Positions 1-10,717 of a DNA stretch of 64,000 nucleotides are shown here, piece after piece (within the stretch, counting starts at the first letter, position 1; each line of letters starts with the position of its first letter). The position numbers were made by a program, and so were the translations under genes. Under the pieces are notes generated by a model. That model was not told where the DNA came from and made no database searches. It saw only the letters and a program-made list of their open reading frames with translations. The stretch is from Zingiber officinale (taxonomy: Eukaryota > Streptophyta > Magnoliopsida > Zingiberales > Zingiberaceae), in contig NC_056001.1 of assembly GCF_018446385.1 (NCBI RefSeq), positions 8,265,600-8,329,599 on the forward strand. Reading direction: 5' to 3'.

Positions 1-889
1 CCGTAAACTCGTCCACACGAGCTCCGAAAAATTCCCAGAAAATTTCTAAAAATTTCGGAAAAATTTCCTTATTATTATTCACCCTTTTTCGGTATTTTAC
101 AAGGGTTCTCGCAACCAACGACCTCTCAGTCGGGTTTCAGACTCTCGCCCCATTGTGAGTTATAAGCGAGCAGGACTCTCGCGACCAACGACCTCTCGGT
201 CGGGATCCAGACTCTCGCCCCAGTGCGAATTATAAGCAAGCACAACTCTCGTGACGAACAACCTCTCGCTCGAGCTCCAGACTCTCGCCCCAGTGCGAGT
301 TATAAGCGAGCACAGCTCTCGAGATGAACGACCTCTCGGTCGAGCTCCAGTTTCTCGCCCCGTGCGAGTTATAAGCGAGCAAGGCTCTTGCGACCAACGA
401 CCTTTCGTTCGGGTTCCAAACTCTCGCCTAGTGTGAATTATAAGTGAGCAGGGCTCTCGCGACCAATGACCACTCGGTCGGGTTCTGAACACTGTCTTCA
501 TTGGCAGAGTCGACAACACTAAACGATAACAGTGTCAAAGAATCGTAACTTCCTGTCAGAGAATAACTGTTGTGAGTCAGAAAATATTCCAGAATTATGC
601 CACACACTAAGAGTGGAACTTTCCTCCTGCCAATGGGAGGTCGTCGAGCATTTTCCCTCACTCGACAATCCCTGATACCCGACATTCTCTGGCAGCGCGC
701 AGGTTCAAAAGGCAAACAGAATCATATAAAAAGGGGGACCTCTTCATTGGCCAGGTACGCGTACATCCATACGCATCTTCAGCAGTTTCTTTTTCTTTCT
801 TAAGTACATTGCCTCTCAGAAAACGGATTTGACTTGAGTGTCGGAAGGCCTGTGTCAAGGACCCCTTCCCTAATTTTTGATCTCTAACA
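1..889 (+). mobile_element. LTR-like fossil, Ty3/gypsy-type, plus orientation
   Basis: Old LTR-like sequence running in from before the window. It has a TATA-type promoter box at 723-735 followed by a GGCCAGGTA stretch, and a module at 831-850 of the form GACTTGAGYGTCGGARGGCC. The same two modules recur in reverse orientation at 8.8-8.9 kb and 39.6-39.8 kb. The end near 889 (CA) is a guess; no coding part and no target-site duplication were found. The family call rests on resemblance to monocot gypsy LTRs and is an inference. Confidence 0.5.
105..492. repeat. 70-bp tandem repeat, about 5.5 copies
   Basis: The phrase TATAAGCGAG and its variants recurs at 161, 231, 301, about 371 and about 440, giving a period near 70 bp. 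Each unit also contains CTCTCGCCCC and ACGACCTCTCGGTCGG variants. It lies upstream of the LTR promoter box, where U3 repeats are expected. Open frames through it on both strands come from the periodicity and are not genes. Confidence 0.85.
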
Positions 890-1040
890 CTCCGTGTGCG
901 TATCTGGATGTGTGTACAACTCAAATACCATTGGTTCCCTTACATGTTCTTGCTCGTCAAACATAGTAAACATGTAACAAGAGCGTGTCCAATAAAGACG
1001 AGTACTAAATTTGTTTCTCATCATAATCAAAATATTGGAG

Positions 1041-1428
1041 AGAGACCAAGAAACTCTTGGTGCGGAGGTCCGAGTTAGTGAAACGAAGGGACTAAGGGGA
1101 GACGAAAAACAAAAAGTGCTCGAGCCATAAGCGAGAGGGCATATCCTTCAAGAGATCAACCAATACGCATACTGACGCAACACTAGGGTGGTCGTAGATC
1201 AGCTGATTGGGGTGTCCATTGGTGGAACTCAGCCGGAACCGGGTGCTTCCCGAAGACCGGTGCCGTCGAGAGGAGTACAAGCTCTGGTGAATAGGCCTCC
1301 GACCTTCCTTGCTGACGAACTGACCTTCCACAATAGGCGTACTGCTGCTTCCTGCCAAGGTCCACTTGATTGAATAGCCACATTCTGAGCGATTAGACGA
1401 GACAGGGAGATTAGACTAGTGCCGCTGA
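1041..1428. other. Unclassified insert within the segmental copy
   Basis: GC-richer than its surroundings. It interrupts the homology between the two segmental copies: the partner runs straight from AAATATTGG to TCCCTCAG at 6280-6287. No terminal repeats or coding domain were recognised. Short open frames on both strands look like chance. Confidence 0.5.
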
Positions 1429-1728
1429 CCCTCAGATTATCTTAGCTCCACCTGCTGATCAGACTTGACATGATTGAAATGCAATCAAATACAACAGTTG
1501 AACATCACCATGGATCGCCTTATGATATACATAGTGATGGGAAGCTTAGCATAAGTTTGTGATCAGTAGCCTCAAACTGAATTCAAGGTCACGACAAGGG
1601 CAATCTAATTTTTGGTCACCAGGACGGGGAATACAAGAATCAGTTCTAAAGCTATGTTTGACGTAATAAACAATAATCACATTAAACATACCTGATAACA
1701 AAGAATAAAACAAACGAGAATTTAACAC

Positions 1729-1868
1729 TCTTTGTCACCAAGTTTCACTTAGGTACCACCATATTCAGGCAGTAGAACCGTGTCTCCTTCCTTCACAGAG
1801 ACAGGGATACGATTGCCGTTGCTATCATGTAAACCAAGACCCACTGCCACCACTTTACCAGAGTTGAG
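1729..1868 (-). pseudogene. CPN10 exon 2 duplicate (pseudo-exon)
   Basis: A 140-bp copy of the second coding exon of the mitochondrial chaperonin-10 gene found intact at 6609-6748. Length and both splice-site contexts are kept. It has an in-frame TAA at 1749-1751 where the intact exon reads GAA, a Pro-to-Leu change in the VAVGPGLHD stretch and a His-to-Arg change before IPVSVKEGD. No copies of exon 1 or exon 3 lie nearby, so it came from a partial DNA duplication that includes intron sequence, not from a retrocopy. It cannot make a chaperonin. Confidence 0.85.
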
Positions 1869-2490
1869 CTATTAAAAAATATATAAGATTAATACAAACG
1901 ATAACAACTAATTTAAAAATGACAGACAAGTGCATCAGCACAAACTGCATTATTCACAAAAGTGTTACACACCTTATATAGTGAACTGAATATCATCTTC
2001 ATTAGGTTAAAAGAATAAATGAATTGTAAAAGATGCCAAAGAAGGCAATATAAAGATCCCAAAGAAAGCTAAATGGTTCCAAACTCACTTCCTTATTTCT
2101 GTTTTTCCTCTCTGGAAGTGTTAAATTACCTTTCCACCCAAACCTTCATCCAGCACAATTCATCTGTTCACAATTTTTCCTAACGCTTGCTACCCAAGTG
2201 CAATTTTCATACACTTCTTTTTATTAAATACTTAATCAAGCTCCAATTTATCAGTTGCATTTTCAGGGGGAAAAGTTATATATTTAGAGTATCTATCCAG
2301 AAAGAGATTTTGAATTGTTTTATTGTTTTAGTTTCTAAACTTTAGGTGGATTCATTATCGCCAACTGGATAATCTGAGATCTCATTGGCTGCCAAGATCA
2401 AGATTCAAAATAAAGATATTTAATTTGACCAAGTAACCAATGCAATTGCCTAATGATAACGAATATAATCAATTCCCTCTAAACAAGAGT

Positions 2491-2588
2491 ACAACACTCG
2501 CTAGTATCTCCCACCTTGTCACCAGAATACAACACTCGCTAGTATCTCCCACCTTGTCACAAGAATACAACACTCGCTAGTATCTCCC
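2491..2588. repeat. 38-bp tandem repeat, nearly three copies
   Basis: ACAACACTCGCTAGTATCTC starts at 2491, 2529 and 2567. The related segment at 7400-7430 has one copy only, so the expansion happened in the left duplicate after it arose. Confidence 0.9.
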
Positions 2589-2599
2589 TCTAAATAAGG

Positions 2600-3229
2600 T
2601 TTATTGTAGCTCTCCCATTCTTCGTCGTCCGCTTCCTATTCTTCTACTTACAGTTGATTAATTAATTTGTTAGCTGATTAAATTTGAGTGGTGTTTGTAG
2701 ATATGTGTATATTTATTGCGCCTCTTCCATCCATTTGGTTTGTTTTGTTTTATTTTATTTGGTGGTCGACGAAGTGGCAAAAAGGTAAAGCATTCGCCCC
2801 CATGTCTCTGTCAATCCGTCTCAAGATCAATACGAAAAAATTAATCAGTGACTGAGAAGACAAGTTGATGGGGATGAGTTATAGGAAACGCAGGGATTTA
2901 CATTTTGTCAATCCCCAGGTTCAATCTCTTGACCTCAAGTGAGAAACTTCTATCTACTTACCACCTTAGCTATGTCATTGGGACTGTTTGGTGGTCGATG
3001 AAGCGATTGGACCATGTGGCTGATGAACTACTTTTGAAGTTGCGGAAAATTATTTGCAATGGTTTTCAACGCTCATGGCCGAAGTGTTCTCGAAATAATT
3101 TGACTAGAAGATGATGGAAATTAACTCACATAAAAGCTTAAAACAGAAATGAGATTTGAGCAGATGCCCTACTGGATTTTCTTGTACATAAATGCCGTCT
3201 CCGGTTAATTGAGACAAGCATGCCCTCCA
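2600..3229. other. Intergenic, nothing recognised
   Basis: AT-rich DNA downstream of the HMA-domain gene. No gene, terminal repeat or conserved domain was seen. Confidence 0.5.
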
Positions 3230-3785
3230 TCAACAACAAAACCAGTAGTTGCTTCCACGGGACTCGCCGAAAGTTCCCGGAAGCTCTGTAAACGTCCCTC
3301 GAATCCGATCGCGGAGGTTAAACTCAGGCACATTCATATCGGCCACCTTCCCTTCCTTCTTCTCTTTCGGCTTCTTTTCTTTCTCTTCTTCAACTTTGAT
3401 GGACTTGATCACCTTGCCGGCCTCGTCTTTCAGCTTCTTAGAGACCCTCTCTGGATCGAATCGGCCGGCGATGGTCACGATACCATTCTTCTGGTCGTAG
3501 GATATCCTCAAGATCTTCACCTTTTCTTTACCAAACCACGTTTCAGAATTTAGAAATTAAGAAAACAGATGAGAACCGTCATTGATTCACTTAACGCAAT
3601 AATAGTTACCAGTGATCACAGTACTACCTTGCAGCTTGCAGATGGTCCTCTTTATTTTCTTCGAGCACAGGTGGCAATCAAGATCGACTTCCATTACCAA
3701 CTTCCACATCTGCAATAACGTATATGATCAAACCAAATTCAACGAAGAAGCAGGAGGAGAAGAAGAAACTCACTTTTTCTGCCAT
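3230..3785 (-). CDS. Heavy-metal-associated (HMA) domain protein, Pi21/HPP-like
   Basis: Three exons on the minus strand (3774-3785, 3628-3709, 3230-3525) join in frame to 129 codons. The first exon is only four codons (MAEK), with a GTGAGT donor. An HMA fold occupies about residues 5-75: MEVDLDCHLC supplies the CxxC metal motif, and the second half has FDPERVSKKLKDEAGKVIKS, the pattern of plant HMA proteins such as rice Pi21. A lysine/glutamate-rich linker follows (KVEEEKEKKPKEKK). The protein ends in Trp-Phe-Cys-Cys, not in a CaaX prenylation box. Family members bind metals or act as effector-targeted susceptibility factors; which applies here is unknown. The first two splice sites are clear. 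The acceptor of exon 3 (GGTAAAG) is weaker and was chosen because it keeps the frame. Confidence 0.75.
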
Positions 3786-5605
3786 CATGAGAGATCACAG
3801 ACTAGCTCGGTGATGCACTGGATAAGGAAAGAGGAATTGCAGATACTGCCGACTCGCATCTATACTAACTCTCTTAAAATATGTGTTCTCTCGCGCGTTG
3901 ATGGCTTTTCAACCTGCCCCTTTCAAATTAGAACAGTTGCTCGCCAGTCCCTACTCTTACTGGTAAATTCTTAGGATTCGATAATTATCACCATTCCTTG
4001 CTTACTTCATTGCGATTCTTTATCTCCTATAGTTTTATATATGAATGTGCAATGGGTCTTTCTTTACATCCTCTTGTGGGACCTTTTGATAACCATGCAC
4101 TGGACGACACAGAACCTTCTCCTAACAATGACTATGACTCTCCAACAGCTTCGACCTGTTAAATGTTTGGATGCATGCATGCAGCATGCCAAAGAGTTTT
4201 CAACTAAAGAGACAAACCATCCAACTTACTATAGTTTCATGACAATTGCCTACACGAAGAGAAATGATTCCTTTCCAGAGATGAATATTTTAGTGTGTAT
4301 AATTTATACTTCAATTATATTCGAATTAGAGGAAAGTCATCATTTTTTTTTTGAAAAAAAAAATAGTTTTGATTTATTTGGTTCAAGCTGTTGGTAAATA
4401 GTTGCTCAAACCATGCATTTTATGTACTTTATAGTATGATCAGTAATTATTGTCCATCTAACGAAAGGAATTATTTGTCTTTATTACAAATTAGAAGCTA
4501 TCGAGTAAGGTTTTGTATTTATACATGCAAACCACAAATGTCATATCGTATGAGGTTGGTATGTGGCACCCTTCAAGATTCACCTAAGAGGTTGTGTATG
4601 TGGCCAAGCAAGGGCTTTTTAAAACAGTGCTCATGGGATTATTGGCTTATTTAAAGCTATCTTCTTTCGTATAGGCTTAAAAAGATAACGACTTCTCCCA
4701 CTTTTAAGTGATATTATTAATAAATTTCTCTGAAAAGGACGAATCTATCCATCTCTCTTTAAGAAAATCTTAATCTAACCTCTAGAAATTTCATCCACTT
4801 ACTCACACGAGGATAGCTGGATCAACGTCCAGTTTGATTAGGACAAGCACTATGACATTGCCTCATCAATCAATGTTAACAATTATGAAGACTTGAATAT
4901 CTTTTAATCGAGCAGCCTTCTTAGATCAGAATACAATATAATCTAAAGTAATATTTATACTTACCGAAAATTAAACCATACCTTTGATGGCTTATCCGAG
5001 TATCCATTCGACTATACCCACAAGATGTAGATTTACCGTCCAAACCATGCCAAAGGTGGACAAGATACCCAGTAATCATCGGCCCTGATGGGACAAAAAC
5101 AAAGGATAGTAAACTTACGACAAATTTTAGAATAAAAACAATGTATTATTTTTTCCCTTTAATTTGGTGTGGAAGTATATTGTATAATTCTTCTATCTAT
5201 CGATCTTTTTTTAAAAATTTTATCACAATCAATTTTTAACTTTTTGTTATTTTAAAAAACAGATAAAGATATTTTAATAAAGAGAGATTAAACCAGGGCA
5301 TTCGATGAAAGAGGAGCGGCAATATTAAAGATTTGAAGACGAGATTACCAGGCTCGGCTAAAACTGCATGAGTTAAAGTTCCCGTCAGTAATTGCGCACG
5401 GAAATGAGTTCTCTACCAAGGGCCAAGCCATGACAGTTTGAAAATGGAAGTCATCTTAGATAATATTGAGTTTTTTCAAGTCCCTAATTATTGCCAACCC
5501 AAACGTTTCCAAACTCAAAACTCAACCATACAACTAGTAGCTCCGAGGAAAGACTTAACATTCAACTTTTAAACCACTCCCAAAACATCAAATCAAACGA
5601 CTGTG
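3786..5605. other. Intergenic, no gene recognised
   Basis: Holds the presumed promoter side of the HMA gene and the 3' side of CPN10. Open frames at 4041-4397 and 4391-4654 show no known domain and have AT-rich, random-looking composition. A short run of GCATGC palindromes lies near 4174-4188. Confidence 0.5.
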
Positions 5606-8171
5606 TCAGTCTTGAATGGTCCCAAGTACGTCATCATCCCGGTAAACATGATACCTGAAACACAAGCATGATGGACATTAGCACCATATTTGCCGGAGTA
5701 ATATTGCTTTAAGACCAATTCGAAGGGCTGATCACCAAACCAAACGTATGAGAGTTTGGTATTTGGTTTTGAGACTTTAAAGAACCTATCAAGCACTTTG
5801 ACAATTGTAATGATAACTTAGCATATAACAATACAAGGAAAACAGAGTCCATTAAATAAAGAGAAACGTGATTTGTAATAAACAATGTTTGAAAAGGAAA
5901 TGGAGAGAAATTTGAAGGTAAGCTTCGGTACATCAACACTATTGAAGAAAAAATTGATTCTGCTCCAGCAGAATATTTAGACACCCAAAACTAATATTAC
6001 AGCAATAAATTAGCATGTTTCACTGATGATGCTGGCAGTTTAAATTGGGTATTCTAGATTATAGTAGATTTTACACATCTGTTTAGACGATATATTCAAC
6101 CTTGATTAAGCCTAAGCCTTGTGGTTGAAGGGAAATTCAAGTTGACTTTTTGACGAGCACATAAATTGCACAAATCCATTCATTACAAGTTCTTGCTCGT
6201 CGAACACAATAAACATGTAACAGTAGCAGTGTCTAATAAAGACAAGTACTAAGTTTGTTTCTCATCATAATCAAAATATTGGTCCCTCAGATTATCTTAG
6301 CTCCACCTGTTGATCAGACTTGACATGATTGAAATGCAATCAAATTCAACTGTTGAACATCAAATTTGAACGTCACCATGCATCGCCTTATGAGATACAT
6401 AGTGATGGAAAGCTTAACATAAGTTTGTGATCAGTAGCCTCAAACTGAATTCAACAACTGAAGGTCACGACAAGGGCAATCTAATTTTTGGTCACAAGGG
6501 CGGGGAATACAGGAACCAGTTCTAAAGCTATGCTTGATGTAACAAACAATAATCACATTAAACATACCTGATAACAAAGAATAAAACAAACAAGAGAATT
6601 TAACATACTCTTTGTCACCAAGTTTCACTTCAGTACCACCATATTCAGGCAGTAGAACCGTGTCTCCTTCCTTCACAGAGACAGGGATATGATTGCCATT
6701 GCTATCATGTAAACCAGGACCCACTGCCACCACTTTACCAGAGTTGAGCTATGAAAAACTATATAAGATTAATACGAACGATAACTACTAATTTAAAACT
6801 GACAGACAAGTGCATCAGCACAAACTGCATTATGCACAAAAGTGTTACACATCTTATATAGTGAACTAAATATCATCTTCATTAGGTTAAAAGAATAAAT
6901 GAATTGTAAATTGCAGTTATAAAGGATACCAAAGACGGCAATATAAAGACCCCAAAGAAAGCTAAATGGTTCCAAACTCACTTCCTTATTTCTGTTTTTC
7001 CTCTCTGGAAGTGTTAAATTAGTTTTCCACCCAAACCTTCATCCAGCACAATTCATCTGGTCACAGTTTTTCATAACGCTTGCTATCCAAGTGCAATTTT
7101 CATACACTTCTTTTTATTAAATACTTAATCAAGCTCCAATTTCTCAGTTGCATTTTCAGGGGGAAAAGTTATACATTTAGAGTATCTATCCAGAAAGAGA
7201 TTTTGAATTGTTTTAGTTTCTAAACTTTAGGTGGATTCATTATTGCCAACTGGATAATCTGAGCAGTCATTGGCTGCCAAGATCAAGATTCAAAATAAAG
7301 ATATTTCATTTGACCTAGTAACCAATGCAATTGCCTAATGATAACAAATATGAGATTAACACTTCCAAAAGCTATAATCAACTCCCTCTAAACAAGAGTA
7401 CAACACTCGCTAGTATCTCCCACCTTGTCACAATAGTTATTATCAGTTGCGCTATATATGATTGGTTCCTGTTATAACATTCCCACACTACTTTTATTAA
7501 GAGCTGTAAATGTTTCTTATTATCTAACTCTCAAATGTATAATCCAAACACAAATTTATTACCAAAAAATGGACCTTTAGAAGAAACAATTAAGTAATGC
7601 ATCAATAGTTATGTATCTTAAAACTCATTTTAAGACTAATGAATCACATTGGAAACTCAAAGGTCATAGAAAATGATAAAATCACGATGACCAGGGTATC
7701 CACACATGTTTGACTTCGTAGACAACTTATGCAATTATTTTTCTCGGACCAAAGGCAGGAAGATTTTACATCGATAAATAATAAAGTGGAATGTCGTCTG
7801 AGATAAATATCAATCTGACAACATGGATTGATATTTTCAAAACCGCAGTTATGGAAAAAGAAGTCATTTTACATTCACTGCCAACAAAAAAAGTACTCGC
7901 CGGGTTAGAATAGCGAGTGATAAACGCCTCGCTCTTTCCACCCAGAAAAAGGGTGAAGAAAAGGCCAATACGTTGCAGAAAAAATAGATAAGAAGAAATG
8001 AATAGACGGACAAGAATATGACTAGAAAAAAAAGAAGGCCCGATTGACTTGGAAGATTTTGCTCACCTTGGTTGTCTTTTCCGGAAGGAGGATTCCAGCG
8101 CTGGTCTTGGAAGGTGGAACGATCTTCTCCACGAGGATGCGGTTGAGGGAAGGAATCAAACGCTTCGCCAT
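5606..8171 (-). CDS. CPN10: 10-kDa chaperonin, mitochondrial (GroES/Cpn10)
   Basis: Three coding exons on the minus strand: 8067-8171 (35 codons), 6609-6748 (140 bp) and 5606-5654 (49 bp). They join in frame to a 97-residue protein, the usual length of plant mitochondrial Cpn10. Exon 1 starts [17 protein letters not shown] and carries the mobile loop ([10 protein letters not shown], about residues 23-32) that docks onto Cpn60. Exon 2 has VVAVGPG and [14 protein letters not shown]. Exon 3 ends [12 protein letters not shown]. Donors are GTGAGC and GTATGT; acceptors end ATAG and TTTCAG. The product caps Cpn60 rings in the mitochondrial matrix and helps fold imported proteins. No cleavable presequence is seen, as is normal for the family. 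Intron 1 (about 1.3 kb) contains part of the duplicated segment also found at 0.9-2.6 kb. Confidence 0.93.
6190..7430. repeat. Segmental copy partner of 945-2588
   Basis: Contains the intact CPN10 exon 2 and flanking intron sequence. This is probably the parental copy, since it sits inside the working gene. Confidence 0.85.
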
Positions 8172-8449
8172 TGAAGAAGGGAAGTTGAAAGCAGGACGAC
8201 AACGATGACTTGAAATTTAATGGCAGGACCTGCTCCAGCCAGCAGAGGGGTTTAGGGTTTAAGAAGGTTCTGGATCTCTCTACTGGTTCTTCTTTCTCGC
8301 TAGGACATTTACAAATATGTTCCCAAAAGATTCAAATTTTACTTAAGATTGAATCTTTATTTTATGCGAAATTATACATTTTTTATTTGAGCCCTATGCC
8401 TTCTGTTTAACAGTTAGAACCAGACGCATAGGGCAATAAATAAATGAAT

Positions 8450-8679
8450 CAAATATGGGTAAATAAATTTGGTATTCAACTTGATAAGAGTTTATTTATA
8501 TTAATTTAATATACATGAGATCAATTAAATAAATAAATTTTAACAATTCATTTAATTAAATAAATAAATTTGAACATATATCTCTTCAATTCGTTAACGT
8601 TCATAAATAATATGGGTAAACAATGTTCGCAAATAATATTCGTGAATAATATTCATAAACAATATTTGTGAATAATATT
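8450..8679. repeat. AT-rich near-repeats around an LTR insertion
   Basis: Short variants of AATAATATTCATAAACAAT recur at 8600-8680 and resume at 9500-9530 beyond the LTR-like block, which suggests the block was inserted into this stretch. Confidence 0.45.
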
Positions 8680-9497
8680 TGATCTTCTTCAAAAGCGGGT
8701 GAGTGGAAAGTTAGGGAGGTGACGGTTTCGCTGATCGGATGTGGGTTCCGCTTCACTCTGCAAAACAAACGACGTTAGTACTAAGCCGAGGAAGGGTTCC
8801 TCAACGTTGATCCTCCTATGCTCAAGTCAGTCATCGAAATACGGAAAAGAAGTGGAACAATAGTAAAATTATGCACAAACATTAAATCACGCGTATCTCC
8901 ATCGGTGTTAGATCCCCTTTATATAGAGTCATGGTGGGTGACGTACACGCTCCTCGAGGCATAAACACGTTCTCCTATATGTTCGTAGCCACATTCTCCA
9001 ACATGACCGTGGCCACGTTCTCCAACATGTTCGAGGCCACGTCCTCCACTATGTCCTATGAAAGAATGTTACGAGGACCACAGTCCTACTGCTTGGTCGA
9101 GCGGATCAGCCACTCGGCCAGGACTGCGCTCTGCCCACGGTTAGGTCCCGCTACTCGGCCAAGCGAGTAGCCGCTTGGCCGTGAGGACTCAGCTCTACCA
9201 ACTCTAATTGTCCTTCAGTGCGGTCTATGTAGTAACCTACCTTCCTCCGTTCGGACTACATATCCGATTTCCCTCAGCGTCTTAATAATGACTTGAGCGC
9301 CTACCTATGGTATCCTCCTGAGTCGGAAGGATTGTCCGCTTGGACCTATTTACCGTCGATCGAGACCTACCTATCTCAAGCGATCGTTACATTTATCCTC
9401 CGTTCAACCTTTTGACACTTGGGCATTGACCATCTTGACTTTGACCTCCACCCTGACGGTTGACCTCATGTCAGGTGGACCTCCTCCTATCACCACA
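8680..9497 (-). mobile_element. LTR-like fossil (probable solo LTR), minus orientation
   Basis: About 818 bp that reads TG...CA on either strand and is GC-richer than the AT-rich flanks. Read on the minus strand it has a TATAAAGGGG-type promoter box (8914-8925) followed by the GACTTGAG module (8811-8828) seen in the LTR at 1-889. No coding region is attached. A clean target-site duplication was not found, so the ends are approximate and the element looks old. Confidence 0.5.
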
Positions 9498-10717
9498 TTA
9501 ATATTTATGAACAATGTTCGTGAATCTATTTATAAATAACAAAATTCATTTACTAAATAAATTAAAAAAATTTAAAATAAATAAATAAATTTATATTATC
9601 AATTTCATAACTAATTAAAGAAATTTAAAATTTTAAAAATTTTAAATAATCAAACAAATTTAAATTAAAAATTAGATAACATCTAAATAAATCAACCTCA
9701 AATAACATTAAGTTAAAAAAAAAACAATTAAACCAAACTTAATCAATTATTTTAATAAATTGATTATTTTAGACTCTATTCAATTAACTTATCAAATAAA
9801 CTTTAAACATCATAACATCATAGCATCTAACTCAGCTTATTTACCATCCTATGAGGCGCACAACGCCGCGTGATGACAAAGCGACACTTTGGGATCTCAA
9901 CAATTTTTCAATTTATGAAAGTTTAAAAAGTATAATTTTAAAAGTAAAAAATAATAGTAAACTAAAAAATTGTGGGAGACTACTGATCACTATATTTATC
10001 TCTATTTTTTAAAAGTATTTTTCAACCCTTACTTTCCAGAATTACTGTAAGCCTTATCTTACCAATTTATTATCCTCCATAATTGAGAAACAAAAATCAT
10101 TTTACGAGCTTTCAGTTTGCCACATGATTTTTGAAATAATAGTTTACCTTGTATATGTTAATGAATTCGTTTGGAGCAAGTAGGTTCGAAAAGCATACAA
10201 ACAATCGAATAAAAAAATCCAAGTACCAAAATCTTCCAATTTCCTCCATACTTCTGCACCGCATGAGAATGATATATGATTCAACCATAATTCGGAACAA
10301 TGCAACGCCAAAAGGAAAGAGAAGAGCAGAGAAATTCTAATTAACAGTAGTTTTCATGAGACATATAGGAAAATTGTTCTTTCACCAGCAGTAATGGAGC
10401 GAAATTAACAATAATCATAAACAAAACGATATATCCTTCATCAACCATCAATGCAGAACGTGTGTGATTTGTAACAATTCAAAACTCACTCAATGTAGTT
10501 TAAGTAGCATCGGAGGAGCAGACGGAACATAAACCTAAACCCCTGGGAAAAAAAAATTAGATGGTAGTGACTGCAATAATGAGACAGAATACAAGTTTAA
10601 GATGTGACTAAAGATTAACTTACTATAAAATGGTGTCAAAGACGATATAATCTTAAGATTTCTCAGCTAAATTTGAATGCTTCCAAAGGCAACAACAAAA
10701 ATTGTTGTAAAAGATGT
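9498..10717. other. AT-rich intergenic DNA
   Basis: Very AT-rich, with runs of AAATAAAT and TTTAAAT. No gene or terminal-repeat structure was recognised. The right end is the 3' flank of CAP1. Confidence 0.5.

Larger units (their letters stand above)
945..2588. repeat. Diverged segmental copy of 6190-7430 (CPN10 intron-exon 2 region)
   Basis: The stretch starting TTGCTCGTCAAACATAGTAAA matches 6190 onward, and the match continues through the CPN10 exon 2 copy and flanking introns to about 2525, where the partner ends near 7430. The left copy carries about 390 extra bases (roughly 1041-1428) absent from the right copy. Scattered substitutions and small indels show the duplication is not recent. 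Confidence 0.85.

Noticed and set aside
105-492. CRISPR-like direct repeats (also LTR minisatellites at 34.9 and 42.1 kb)
   Set aside because: Units are contiguous and diverged with no unique spacers, and the DNA is plant nuclear.
160-519. 119-residue frame on the minus strand
   Set aside because: Produced by the 70-bp tandem repeat in an LTR; the translation is itself repetitive and has no domain.
4041-4654. Two plus-strand frames of 118 and 87 residues
   Set aside because: No recognisable domain, AT-rich random composition and no splice or codon pattern like the neighbouring genes.
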